DNA from: Prostheceraeus crozeri
Lineage: Eukaryota > Platyhelminthes > Polycladida > Euryleptidae
Length of the DNA: 64,000 nt
Direction: 5' to 3'
NCBI GenBank assembly: GCA_907163375.1
Contig: CAJQUW010016871.1
Location: forward strand, 1 to 64,000
The notes beneath the pieces are model-generated. The model was not told the origin of the DNA. It worked only from the letters and a program-made list of their open reading frames with translations, and did not search any database. The translations under genes and the position numbers were made by a program. This document shows, piece after piece, positions 23,934-35,811 of the stretch (position 1 is its first letter; each line of letters begins with the position of its first letter).

Positions 23934-25502
23934 ATTCTTGCCCTCCTACAGTAAATTTGCTCAGGCTTCCTGTTTGTATTTTCCCCGTCAAATTCATCAC
24001 GACTGTTCTGTATTTCTTACTTTTGGTGGAAGGCGGCGTACGTATTTCCAATTCCTTTGACTGCTTGCTACAACAGTTGGCAGGAATGCTCTGAAAGCAT
24101 TCTTCCTCATGAGATACTTTTCGTCCACAGCCCATGCAATGAAAATCAATGTTGCAAAACTCTTCATTCAACTCCCTGTTTATATCAGAATGAAATCTCA
24201 CTAAGACGTCAGTGTAGGAAATCCGTTGCTGTAAAGTCTCCCAGGAGATTTTCTGTCCATTTATCACAACGTTTATTGTCATCTTTTGTCTTTTCTCAAC
24301 TTGAACAACACTGTTGGAGATATTAAATATCGCACCAATCATTTCATCATCGTTGTCCAGCTTTCTATGTCCCAGTATGAGATCAATCTCTGTATCATTC
24401 TCAAAATTAGAAACAATGCGTCTGAGATCTGCTACCGTAGCAAACTTTGATATTCTTGGGGACACATAAAATCCATCTGATAATTGTACTGGAATCATTA
24501 TGGGATCTGTTACGAGGATCCCATCCTCAGCAATATTCAGATCACTTAACAAAGTGGCGGCGGGAGCGATGCCTTCTCCCTGCAGTACTGGCGACTTTGA
24601 AATGTCTCCGATGACGTCACCAATTTGAATTACTTGCTGTTGAAATCCCTGATTACTCAAGACGTAGATGTTCCTTGTGGCGTTGATGATGAATTCATAG
24701 AACTGCCTCCAAGGAGCTCCGAACTGCTTTAATATATCGAGGAGGATTCCAACAAAGAAAATATGACTATTGTCCAATTGAAGGTTTACGAGCTGTTGTA
24801 ACTGCTCCTCTGTTGTATCGTCTTGTACATTGTCATATAATTCTTCTTCAACTTCTCTTCTTTCTTCTCCTTCATCTTCGTCATCATCTTCACTTTCTTC
24901 TTCAAGCCCTTCTTCTTCATGTTTCCTCTTCAGCTCTCGAATGGCTTCTTCGAGAGTGCGTTTGAGATGCTCACTACTGTCAGTGTAGCGAGCATCCTCA
25001 AACTCTATACACATATTCTCCCACACATCTAGAAAATTTATTTCACTGTTTAATTCTAGTACAAGAGTTTGTTTTCCTCTAGTCAATAAAGAAATCTCGG
25101 ACCACATTGCCAGCAGTTCTCCATTGCACAAGAATCTTGCTGAAGTGAGGCTCTGTTCTGGTACGACTATTTCACTTATGAGGGGAATTATTTCCTGCAA
25201 CGTCTGACTTGGCCAGACTTGCAGCTGCCGTGTTGAATCAGTGCCACCAAACACCTCAATCGTTATTTCGACTTCTTCTTCATAAATGAATCTCAGAAGT
25301 CCTGAGAGCTGGTGTTGAACATCCATCAGTTGTTGCTCTTCAGAGACTGGAATGCCCTCCTCATTCAGGAATCGGGTGGACTGTGATATTTCAAACTCCT
25401 CCTTCCACTTGGCAGCAACTTCTTCAACGGTAGCGGTCATGGGGAATTTATAAAGCTTATTTCTTGCATCATCTGCACCTTCAATTACGACAGAAATCTC
25501 AT
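23934..25502 (-). CDS. Host gene exon A: tandem ubiquitin-like domains, acidic region, Cys cluster
   Basis: A 1569-base exon (523 codons) between an acceptor (CATTTTCATTTCCAG then ATGAGATTTC, start 25502) and a candidate donor (GCAAGAAT then GTAAGAGC, end 23934), phase 1 at both ends. Numbering from the ORF's first Met, residues 8-80 and 84-158 look like successive ubiquitin-like beta-grasp folds (VEITIEVFGG opens the second). Residues 200-236 are extremely acidic (EEESEDDDEDEGEE), 250-290 hydrophobic-helical, 340-410 a third ubiquitin-like fold (IMIPVQLSDGFYVSP) and 413-450 possibly a fourth. A Cys/His cluster at 456-484 (HCMGCGRK, EEECF, NCC) could bind metal. The in-frame ATGs at the start belong to the acceptor tract. 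The frame continues past 23934 to 23764, but that tail runs into a dispersed repeat. Function unknown; ubiquitin-pathway or signalling scaffold is only a guess. Confidence 0.78.
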
Positions 25503-25524
25503 CTGGAAATGAAAATGGCATTAT

Positions 25525-28110
25525 TGATGGAAGTTACAGAAAATATTTATCAACGACTCACTTTTTCGTGCGATTGCAGCCATTGTAGAATTCTATTTTC
25601 TTATCAATAATGAAAAACAAATAAATGATGAAGGGTTCTAAAAAGCAAAGAGAATGAGAATATAAAACCGTAAGCTCTACGAAATTCAGAAATCTGTCGC
25701 ACATACATTCGGTGCTTCAATTAAAACTCTCGCCCCAATGAGGGGTGTTTTTCGTCTCCTGGTAATTTTTTGAATATCTTTTAGGCCAAGCAAGCTATGG
25801 GCACCAGATTTCTGATAGCTTGCTTACTACGTATTATGCATTTTCTGACGGAAAGGAAATATATTTGGCACAATTATTTGGTGTGAGATATATTTCAAAA
25901 TTTAAATGTTTGGAATATTTCGTTTGATTTTGGTATGTATTCACTTCTTATGCATATTTCGGCACCAATTAAAGACGAAACAAGTTGAGATTAGATAAAG
26001 GATTCTTCCTATCAATATAAACATATTCACAAATGCAAAGTTTTTGAATTTGAAAGCATCTGCTCATCATGTGCGGTTGCTTGAAATTTGAAATTCAATT
26101 TTTTTGAAGCATATAAATTCAGTATATTGAAGATTTTTTCACTGATGAAATATAGGAAAGTAATTTTTTAAATCTGCATGAGACGACTAAGCTATTTCAG
26201 AAAGGGAATTTTGGTGTGATTTGAGTTGAGCATAAAGTTTGAATTGTTTGACCTTTGACCTCATCTAATGATAATGATGTAATCTGATAACGATTAATAA
26301 TCATTATTCATTATCAGCCTTGAGCAGATCTTTCGATTGATGCATGGTTTATTAGTTTTTGCTGTCATTTTTCATTTCAAATAGTGATCTCATTACGGAA
26401 ATTTGTTAAAAATTGGCGTATTTTTACCTTTAACCTGTACCTCAGTAAAAATAATGCTGCTTTTCTGAATCCTTTTCAATGCCCTTTCGATTGATATATG
26501 ACTTGGCAAACTTGGTATAATAGCTTGGGAGATCAGCAGGGGAGTGGGGGCTAGAGTCACAATAGGATTACAGATACTGATTGCAGATGTATGACCAGTT
26601 GATTCTGATAGTTTAATATTCGTGAATCAATAATGTGCAATGTGCATTCTAAATAGATGTAATTTCCTGATCTTGCATTAGTTAAGGTTATTTCAATTTC
26701 CAATCAAACTTCTGAAAAATCTGTTATATGCAATTTCAGCTAATCATGATTTCTATATATTGATAGACTGTCAGTAAAGGCGGATACTTTTGCGAACACA
26801 GCGCCTTTGTTTGCAACAACTATAGAAGGCCTACTACAGTGTATTTAAGTTAAAATATTCATGAATGAGTGGGAAAGGCAAGTCCTTCTTCTTCATTGGT
26901 TGTCAGGAGTGCTCTAAGGTCAGGTTCAGATGATGCAAAGAAATCTGTGATATGTAGTCTATAACTAGATTGATATTCTGTGCTGTTAAATAAGTTTGAA
27001 TCTCACTAAGACGAGCTCTTGTCGGATGCACAGATTGATTTGTTCATACTATGAGTTGCATGCAAAGATGCATGTACTCATGCAATCATGTAAATAGTAA
27101 TTCTCCTTCACTCAATTTATTTGAACTTAAGATTCATATACACGCAAGAGATCATTCCCATAAAAACTTTTGGGAAGAAATGTAGAAAAAGCCTACTCTA
27201 TGTACGTTCGACAGTATTTGGTGGACAAGTTTAGCACCAAGTTTTCTCAAAAGCAAAAGCTTAATTACCGGTAGGATTGACATCAAATTATTTCAGAAAG
27301 AGAAAATTGATACATCTGAGACCTTCATTACACCAGAATTGCTCCTGACCTGATAATGTCAATATATAGATCCAAAAACCTATCGGAAGTGCAGCCACGT
27401 GTTTGACAATGCAGCCTAATTTTATAAAAAAAAGAGTTCCATTGGTGATTTTCTCACAAAACGATTGCGTGTGTCGAATGTTCATGTATTATCAAGGGCA
27501 TATCAGTGTCAACCCATTAAACGCGGTGGCATATATGCATGCAAGGTAATTTACCTCCGTTTATGCTTCATTTTAACCGTGAAAACTCGTTTTTCGGATA
27601 ATTTCTTTTTGAATGAACATAACTTAGAACGATGTTCAAGATTTGTGATATGAAATGACTTTTTAAATTTCGTCCATTTGGCGGGAAATTCAAATTGTTC
27701 TTCAAAATGGCGCGAAGAAATTCTTCGCTTTGGTATGTTGAGAAAAATATTCAATTTTGAACTTTCATAATCTTTTCATGTCCATATATATTTCATTTGG
27801 CATATCATCTATCCCTGTGCATCAGTGGCATATACAAATTCGATTTAGTTCAGTGGCAATGCAGCAATACGAACTGGAATATATATATGCCATCGCGCAA
27901 TTCGCTACTGTGAATGTCAGAATAAGCACATCTTTCAGATACAACACCTCAGCGATTCATGCGGTGTATGATCTAATTAACAATGGAGAGGAAGATATTA
28001 TGATATAGCCCCGTTGTGAGATGGTGAAGGCAGTGCAGAGACAGTGGTAAAGTGGACGAAGGTGGCCTTGACGATGATATATTAAGTAGGTTTAATTTGT
28101 ACATGCACCT
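25525..28110. other. No recognised feature (upstream of exon A)
   Basis: The missing 5' exon(s) of the host gene should lie here or beyond, ending in phase 1. I could not identify one. Short ORFs at 27288-27754 lack domains. Confidence 0.4.
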
Positions 28111-28289
28111 ACGAATATGAATATCGTCGTTCGTTTCACAAAACCTCGTAACTCGATTTTTGGGCAAATTGAGATATTGCACTCATCGAATACCCAGATG
28201 AGTCCCACATCTTCTGACATCAATATTAGGTTGATATTCAAACTCGTCTCCCCTCAAGAGCAGTTCTTAGAATTCTCGTATCTCAGATT

Positions 28290-29518
28290 TCAACTGATTG
28301 CCGGTCGAACACAACGAGAGAATATCTCTATGAAGATCTCAATCTTGCCACCATTTACCAAATGTACTTAGGAACGTCGCCTTCTCCTCAAGCTACTGAA
28401 AGTCTCTATCGGAAAGTCTTCGACTTAATGAACTTGGTTTTCCATCGCCCGAAAAAGGATCTATGTACTCTGTGCATCTCATTCATCTCATTCAGGTCAA
28501 GAACAAAAAAGTGGATGAAGTTGCGGAATTGCAGGATAAGTTAAGTGCGCATCGAGCTGAAATTGAAAAATCCAGGCAATTGAAAACCGCAGCGAAGGCA
28601 AAATCTGCTGAAAACAGTGACTTCGTAGCAGCATGCTTTGATTTACAAGCAGTCATTTCATTGCCGAAAACAAATGAGAGCCAGTCATACTATCGTAGAA
28701 AACTCAGTGTTTATAACGAAACCGTGTATGAATTGAATACGAAGCAAGGATATTGTTACACCTGGTATGAGACTGTAGCAAAACGTGGCTCAAATGAAGT
28801 GTGCACAGCTTTGAAGTTATGGCTACAATAAAAGGATGAGCATGAGCATGCCAAGCATGTCTCATTATTCGCAGACGGTTGCCCTGGGCAAAATAAGAAC
28901 AGCATCATGCCGGCCATATTGCTTGATTTCGTACGAAACTCCAAATCAGTCGTCGATGTCGATCTCACATTTTTCGAGTCACACCATGGACAAAGCGAAG
29001 GTGACTCCATGCACTCAACAATACAAACTACCATGAAGCGTGTTGGAAACATTTACTTACCTTCTGAGCTCAACACTATTTTCAAATTGGCAAAAAAGAG
29101 TAACCCAACATACAATGTCACACGCGTCCACACCGATGATATTCTGGACTTCAAGGAACTCTCAAAGAAATTGAAATTGAATGGTACGATTGAATGGTCG
29201 AAGATCAAGTTCATCCGCGTCGAGAAAAGCAATCCATTCAGGATAATGTACAAAGTCAGTCATCAGGATATCGAGCTAAAGGAGCTGCATTTGACAAGAA
29301 ACAACCAATCTTCATGGCAACCTCCTCCAAGGGCTTACACCAGTGGCATACCATTGTCATCAGAGAAATTCAAAGATCTCTACTTTTCGGCAAGTGGCTC
29401 AAATGCAGTGATCAGAGAAGAGGAAGCAGCTAGCTTCTACCGCTCACTTTTACACAAAGACTATGATTTGAACATTCACTGGAACATCCTAATCACCACT
29501 TTTTCCAAAATCGCATGA
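28290..29518 (+). pseudogene. Transposase-like protein, RNase-H-like, one stop and one frameshift
   Basis: The opening block DCRSNTTREYLYEDLNL and FHRPKKDLCTLC reads in one frame to about 28470. The rest is open in another frame from 28463 to 29518, interrupted only by TAA at 28829-28831. Ordered motifs: a coiled stretch (VDEVAELQDKLSAHRAEIE), CFDLQAVISLPK, YYRRKLSVYNETVYEL, YETVAKRGSNEVC, then SLFADGCPGQNKN, FFESHHGQSEGDSMHSTIQ and a basic C-terminal region. Conserved Asp in FDLQ and ADGCPGQN plus the GHS-like segment suggest an RNase-H fold. The motif order matches a large family of uncharacterised invertebrate proteins, which I believe overlaps the domain called DUF7869; this is from recall. 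A possible acceptor at 28496 (CTCATTCAG) could alternatively join the two frames by splicing. Confidence 0.72.
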
Positions 29519-29749
29519 TGGTGCAGTATAATAGTGGAAACTGCATTCTTGAACAAATTAGTTGTTGCTTCATACGTTTGACAATTCGTTGGCCCTATAG
29601 GCAGGATTATATGGGATTTCTTTAGAAATTCAGTTGATGGATCTATTTACATTTAGTCATGTACCTTAATCTAACAAGTTATTCTACAGTATGATTCATA
29701 AATTACTCTATATAACACACGTAAATTGTAAATTTTACAACATTTTTTT

Positions 29750-30145
29750 CACAAAACCTGGTATCTCAATGATCAATAATTCTGTCGATTTTATTGGCGT
29801 TCATCACAATAGACACGGTTGACATTGTCAGTAACTTAGTGCCACCGCTTTAATCTGAAATGCTTTTTGAAATTAACTTCATAATCATGATACATAACAT
29901 CACTTATCTGAACGATCTACTAGCATTTTTTCCACAAAACCTCGTATCTCAGAAATCAATAATTATCGATTATAGGCGAGGTATTGTCCAGAACATAGCT
30001 TCAGGTTGACAATTTCAGCAAGTATACTGACACAGAGACAATTTGATCAATGTACGGAGTGTTATGTTGTACCTCGTATCTCAGTGCTCTTGCAGATTTA
30101 TTTTTTCATAAAACCTCGTATCTCAAAAATCAATAATTATTGATC
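29750..30145 (+). repeat. Subterminal repeats of the 28.1-kb transposon
   Basis: Two and a partial third diverged units of about 180 bp. Each starts with a T-run, then CACAAAACCTCGTATCTCA and an ATCAATAATT segment (29750, 29933, 30107), with GTTGACAWTKTCAG further on in the first two. A lone CCTCGTATCTCAG sits at 30071. The same core is inside both TIRs, so these may be protein-binding sites. Confidence 0.75.
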
Positions 30146-31059
30146 ACTTGCTATGACTTTTGCATGCTCTAAGTTTTGGTAGATGTCAGTCATATATCAA
30201 GGTATCTACATGTGCAATATCAGCCTGATATGTCAATAAATGAAAAAGTAGCATTAAAAAAACTAGCAACTTACTAAACTGCAAAACACGTTTTCTCAAT
30301 TCCCCAAAACTTGAGAAAATCGAGATACGAGGTTTTGTGAAACGAGCGACGATATGTCTATCGAATGCCCTGTAGTGACACTTGTTGAACAGCAAAATTG
30401 TGAGCTATCAGTTTATGTGGCTCTTCTATTATCTTGCATTATGCAAATCTTGTGTAAAGCATTGTTGGAAGTTAACTACATGTGAGATCAGGATCTTTCT
30501 CAGTAGGCCTACCCATGGTCTGAAAACGATGTACACACTCTGACCACATTTGCACCACTATTTGCTAATTATACGACTTTTATTTCGATTATCATTTTCT
30601 GCTGTTATTTCGATTATGCCTGCTATTTTGTAGAGTAAAAGTCTGATGCACAAAAAAATGATCCGCTGTTATTTTCACAGCAATCTTCATTTTCACTGTT
30701 ATTCTAAAAATCGTTTACATACATGCATATAGAGGAAAACATTTAACAAGAAAACATAGCCCCGATTCACTTCCTGACGACTTCCAATGACACTTTCGGC
30801 GCTCGACCACGCAGCCTGAAGAGCGCCTGGTCAAACCTTTGACCACTGTACCACGGATACTACATTTTTCTTCTCAGCAAAAATCGGATTGCTACGAAAT
30901 AAGGTTCAATTCCTCACAACGCTATGAGATTATGCTAGGAGTTAACCCATCCTCTATCCCATCTCTTCCGGTATCTCAGTGTGGTTGCATCGTCATCATT
31001 TCAACGTTATATTTGTAATTTATGCATTGAAGCATTGGTTCCTTCAGTATGGTTCCTGA

Positions 31060-31935
31060 AGCATTGTTCCCCAAGGCTCAGTGTTGGGTCCGTACTTTTT
31101 CGCGGCACTTATGGGTTCCTTAAAACCGGTCTCAAAATATTCTCATATGGAAAAGTACGCCGATGATGTTATGGTTTTGATTACATCTTACAAAGATATG
31201 GATGTGAATATATTGGTAAAGAATGAGGTTGACAACATGAACTTGTGGTGCAGTGAGAACGGTCTCTTTCTGAATGCAAGAAAAACAAAATGAATGTATG
31301 TCTCTTGTGCGAGAGTAACAGTACTGCATTCTCCTGACAGATCTTTCTGCAGCACAATGCGGATTTTAGGTGCGGATTAGGCACCACAATCTCTCATGGA
31401 ATGAGCACGTTGCTCACATATGTAGACTTGCCGCGCTCAGTGTCAACATTCTGCGCCTCTTAAGAAGCCAAATATCCAAAGAAGATCTTATTGTGATCTA
31501 TTAACTGTATATTCAGAGCCTTCTTGAATTCAATTCTCCCTTGCTTGTAGGCTTCACGAAGAGAGACAACGACAAACTTGAGAACTTTCGTAAACTTTCA
31601 CACAGGATCATTTGTGTAAAATATTGCCGTTGTACTGTCTTTACTCCTTTGTCTGTAAGACGTGACAACAGAGCATTAAAAGAATTTTAGAAACTGATGC
31701 AACCTTGCAGTCCTTTGCATGTTTTGTGTCCTGAGACTATGAGAAGCTCTTGTCATCTACGTTTACCTGTCATTAGAACAAACAGAAGAATATCATCATT
31801 TATTACGTATTGTACACTTCTGTATTATAAGATTCATAGCGTTTGACAATATATGAATTACTTTTCCATGTCGCTGGTGCTTATTGTCTTTATTGCGATC
31901 TTAAATGTGTTGTATGATTTTCATTTACTTGGAAT
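31060..31935 (+). pseudogene. Non-LTR retrotransposon 3' half (RT motifs B-C to tail)
   Basis: Frames combine to give SVLGPYFFAALMGSL (motif B region), EKYADDVMVLITSYKD with the YADD catalytic pair (about 31154), MNLWCSENGLFLNARKTK, then a shift to a WNEHVAHICRLAALSVNILR block, KLSHRIICVKYCRRCTVF and PLHVLCPETMRSS, as in CR1-like LINE C-termini. Several stops and a frameshift are present. It ends near GGAATAAAGACACATTATTATTGG, a plausible 3' UTR with a polyadenylation-like AATAAA. The N-terminal half of ORF2 is absent, which is usual for 5'-truncated LINEs. Confidence 0.78.
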
Positions 31936-31939
31936 AAAG

Positions 31940-34160
31940 ACACATTATTATTGGTCATGCGTATAGACATGTGTTTCAGCGTATGCGTTGCATCGCTTCT
32001 GAACTGGTAACAAAAGTCATGATCATTTCAGGATACCTCGTCTGCATTTAACAAATTATTGAAGCTATCAAAATTAATGACTGCAACTTCAAATCCACAT
32101 TTTTCGAGTAGATTCCCACCAAATTCATATCTTCAACAAAAATAGCGCGACTAACCGGAATCTCTGAACATTTTGTTGTAATCATGCCGTATAAATTAAT
32201 CCGTATTTGAAAAACAACGCCACTATCTTGAGGAATGCGAATCAGATGACATGATTGTCCAGTTCACGAGACTAACATAGCGGATGTTTATCAGAACGGA
32301 AAGATACGAATGCAGTGCAAGTGTCATAAATTGATATCATTATCATCAAGTTTACGAGGATTTGATAATTCAATGTCATCTGCAGAATTCATAACCTAAG
32401 TAGTGAGTAACTATATTTCATATACACATACATGATGTATCATGTATATGTTGATATGATATATCATGTACATATATTTCATGTTTCCTACATGAAACGG
32501 TGATTTCATCGTTGATATGTATAAACTTGCATGTAAATAGCAGCATTGGTTTCAAGCTAACTGTATTTTATCAATGGAAGTACGTTTCATGAGACGAATG
32601 ATTGAATTTCATGTATAGGAAAAGCTGTAGTGTGTAGCAATAGCCCCATCATGTTTCACATAAAAATAGCTGTGTCATTGAAGTTCGAGTTTTCACATTC
32701 TTTGTATATAGCCCACTGTTCCATAGTACATTTTCCATTAATCAATATATCGTGTTGCTTAATTATATCCATCTCAATTTTTTTCCATACCTAATGATGA
32801 CCGGTAATCTTTCCTTTCCATCACTAGTATTTTGCTGTATGCGTTTCTATGGCGTTGTGTAGAATAAATGTTAGTAGTGTAAGTCGGCTACAGATCTACA
32901 TTTTAAACTGTTGGTGAGCCAGGGCTGATCAATTTCAATTCGCTGTCATGAGAAAGTTGCATTTAACTCTTATAACTACTGATTTATTCAATGGTCACAG
33001 CGTCACAGCATTCCATTTGTGAACTTGTGGACAGGAGCGGCCCTCAAAAAGGATTTCTGTAAAATCACTAAGAGCTATAGTCAATTATAGATGAATGTCG
33101 GAATGATTTCTGAAAAATGCCGCAAAGTGCCAGTTCACTTGCATGTATGAATGAAACATGTCCACACACTAGAACAACTTCGAAGAGCTCTAACTCCGCA
33201 GTATGAAGCGCAGCGCCAACGACTCTGCTAAGGCATTTAGATCTTAAATTGTTCAAGTATATGGACATGCTTCCAATCTTTAAAAGCCAAGATGAACTGA
33301 CTCTCCAATCTGATTTCATGGATGACCTAAGTATTTTCGCGACAAGCCGATGATGCAATTTTTGTAAATATATAGAGTACTCTTGGAACTTGTCTTCCCG
33401 CATTGAGAAAAGTTAGAAAAAAGTCAATTCTCTGGGTCAATTGTCATTGCAATCGATATTGATAGGATTTATAGAATTGCGGTTCTATTCCTGTTCTGGT
33501 TTCATCGGCTGATTGATCTCATTAACGAGTCCTTGCACGGCTGCCAAGGAATGTAGTATTCAAGTTGTTCAAGTCTGTGGATGTTGACTTGTTAACCACA
33601 GACACAGGCGAAAAGAAGCACGACATGAACTGACTGACTGCATAACCGCATCCTTGTCCGGAGACGGATCCAGTCAATTTGCAGTCATGACTTGTGAACA
33701 GTGATTAACGACAGCCTGCTATTTAGCAGATCAGTTTCCACTATGAATCGGATGACTAACGGTGCTTTATAGGTAAGAATAGGCACTTCTAACCAACAAA
33801 ATGATCGAAATTGCAGACCACTGCATTTGTCACATACGAGTAATTTCATTAATGCATTTTAAATCATTCCTGACTTTTCTCACGCCTATTATCTTCAAAA
33901 TGTTATCAGTGTTAGGCCAGATAGTGAGTATTCTCACTCTTTTAAGTTATAGATCAGTGCTTCCAGCCCCCTGCGCCCCACTGGAGACAATTTTATACCT
34001 CAGAGGCAGTGAGGACGAAGGGGGCGTTGGGGGACATCGAGAGATTTTGCTGTTTCATCTGATTAGGTTCAATCAAGTACTGGAAATATATGTAAGTCCT
34101 ACGCTTTGAGCGGGTAAAAATTCAAATTCACGCGTGTTCGTGAGCTAACTACCGCTCTTG
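31940..34160. other. No recognised gene
   Basis: Includes a palindromic AT-rich stretch at 32410-32490 (repeated ATGATATATCATG-type words) and a minus-strand ORF at 33068-33403 (111 codons) with no family I can recognise. Confidence 0.4.
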
Positions 34161-34167
34161 TGAGAGA

Positions 34168-34401
34168 ATGGAGTCTATTCTTTGTGAACGCCGACATCGC
34201 CAACCCGAATTGTTGGAAAGTTCTTCGGGTTTTCTGAAGAGACTCACTCCTACTGTACATATAGCTCCACAAATGAGACGACGCTGCCACAGGTGTCCGC
34301 CACAAGTATGGAAGCAATCTCGCAGCTATTGTAATGATTGCTCAAATCGATTGCAACGGCATTTGAAGAAAAAATGCAAATGTGAAGACTGCTTAGTATG
34401 A
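34168..34401 (+). pseudogene. Cys-rich ORF, possibly a piggyBac C-terminal zinc-binding tail
   Basis: The ORF ends in a compact Cys pattern: RRCHRCPPQVWKQSRSYC, then NDC, then KKCKCEDC, i.e. CxxC...CxxC...CxCxxC. This resembles the RING-like tail that follows piggyBac transposase domains (compare 44710-45170), but no catalytic region precedes it and the match is only by pattern. It could equally be a chance ORF. Confidence 0.25.
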
Positions 34402-34479
34402 TGTTGAATATAAAAAGTGCACTAAACATGTATGTATAAAAAGCATGCATGCCTTTCTGCGGAAAGTTAGCTCTACATT

Positions 34480-35075
34480 TTATTATGTAAAAAGAATGAT
34501 CACTTACCTCAGCAGTTGAACAGAGTATTTCCTTTAATAAGACTTTCAGCGATTGTTAAAAGTTGCAGGGAATCTCGAATCGATTATCTGAAGAATATAA
34601 AAGGTGAGAAAAATGAGATTGCTATGTACAGATAGTCATTGACACAGCTGAGAATTAATGTTGAATCATTCAGTGGAGCTCTATGTTTGCATGTGGTTGA
34701 CAAATAAAGTGAAACTCTGTTAAGCTATTCAAGCATTTTCATCATCGAGAACGACATGCTTTATTGCTGCATGTCCGAAATTGCGAAATAGTCCAAATGA
34801 TTACCTGCAGAGTAGAACATAATGTAGAAAAGTGACCATTGCCAGTATTTGTAGAAGCTATCATTATTCAAGAAAAGAAAGATGTGTGCTGTTTTATGAC
34901 CTACTTTATGAGGAGACTGTAAGGCAGGGTGTGTTCTACCATCGTAATATCATTCATATTCATGGACGGAAAGTGGTCGAATACAGAAATAAAGAAACAT
35001 TTTTTATTTAATAACAGATTTTGAAAATATTTACCGAAGACAAATGAAAAGTCAGTTTATATTGGTGAAGCTATT
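34480..35075 (-). repeat. Duplicated unit, copy X (splice-site bearing)
   Basis: Most of this segment recurs at 40925-41440, and parts at 36362-36600 and 42300-42490. On the minus strand it contains an exon-like block (34587-34508, 80 bases) between TATTCTTCAG and a GTAAGTG donor. A second acceptor (TTCTACTCTGCAG, near 34822) is followed by an exon start that reads NHLDYFAIS. Past that point it diverges from copies Y and W. The conserved splice signals suggest a duplicated minus-strand gene or pseudogene, though the neighbouring non-exonic sequence is conserved too. Confidence 0.6.
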
Positions 35076-35094
35076 CATCCTGAGCTCTCCTCCT

Positions 35095-35811
35095 CACTGT
35101 AAACTGTAGACAGCCAAAAATCAGACAAAATAGCAGCCAAAATGATCAGACAATTGCAACAGACAACATGCGACAATGAACAACCAAAAGTGGCTGTTCA
35201 GAGCAGACAAGATGAGACAATTATTCGCCAAAATATCAGACAATTCTGTCTACTTTTCTAAAAGTATTGTCTCCCAAACTCAAAGTGTTTGAACATGATC
35301 AAACTATTCAACATCAGCTATTGGCAACTAGTCACTCCTAATCACATAGGTTCTAACTCTGCTCCACTTATTCACACTCGCATTATGAACAGCTCTGATA
35401 CCTTACAAGTCCGCTGTGTCAATGTCAACTTTAGGGAAGTATATAGACCCTTAAAATCTGTAAAAAACATTGTAAAAACAGAATTGAAAGATGGCATCAA
35501 TACGTCAAATATCCAGACCTGTTATTGCCATGCCTCAAGGTGTATACAAAGAACCCTACTTATTTACAACATTGTATATTCTATAATTGAAAATTATCAA
35601 GGATACCATCCAATTTCAATAAAAGTGTATATATTAGTCATAAGTAGTATGATAGGGAGTAAACACAATAATGTAAATTAGTTCGTGCGATGAGACAAAA
35701 ATTATCTGACAAGCAGGAAATTTGTCTGATAATACGCAGTAAGTGCCGAAATACTGATGTGATTCACAAATTGTCCGATAAGTGGCTGTTTACAGTTTAC
35801 AGTTTACAGTG
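35095..35811. mobile_element. 717-bp element with CACTGTAAACTGTA termini
   Basis: The left end reads CACTGTAAACTGTAGACAGC. The right end in reverse reads CACTGTAAACTGTAAACTGT and then ACAGCCA, with further inverted matches (TCAGACAA / TCGGACAA). The first 14 bases are those of MITE family B, but the interiors differ. It contains a 130-codon plus-strand ORF (35289-35681) without a recognisable domain, probably fortuitous. It lies immediately beyond duplicated unit X. No target duplication is seen. Confidence 0.7.

Larger units (their letters stand above)
28121..30355 (+). mobile_element. TIR transposon carrying an RNase-H-like transposase of an unnamed family
   Basis: Two 40-bp inverted repeats match at about 38 of 40 positions: left 28121-28160, right 30316-30355. 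Both read ATATCGTCG, then T or C, then TCGTTTCACAAAACCTCGTA. Between them is one large plus-strand ORF (28290-29518), then about 800 bp of non-coding sequence holding repeated copies of the TIR-internal motif CCTCGTATCTCA. The layout (TIRs, one catalytic-type ORF, repeated motifs near the ends) is that of a cut-and-paste DNA transposon. The exact termini and target duplication are not settled; both TIRs are preceded by AT, but the flanks differ. Confidence 0.72.

Noticed and set aside
33068-33403. Minus-strand 111-codon ORF as a gene
   Set aside because: No recognisable motif, splice context or repeat partner.
35289-35681. Gene inside the 717-bp CACTG element
   Set aside because: No domain, AT-rich random-looking composition, inside a MITE-sized element.
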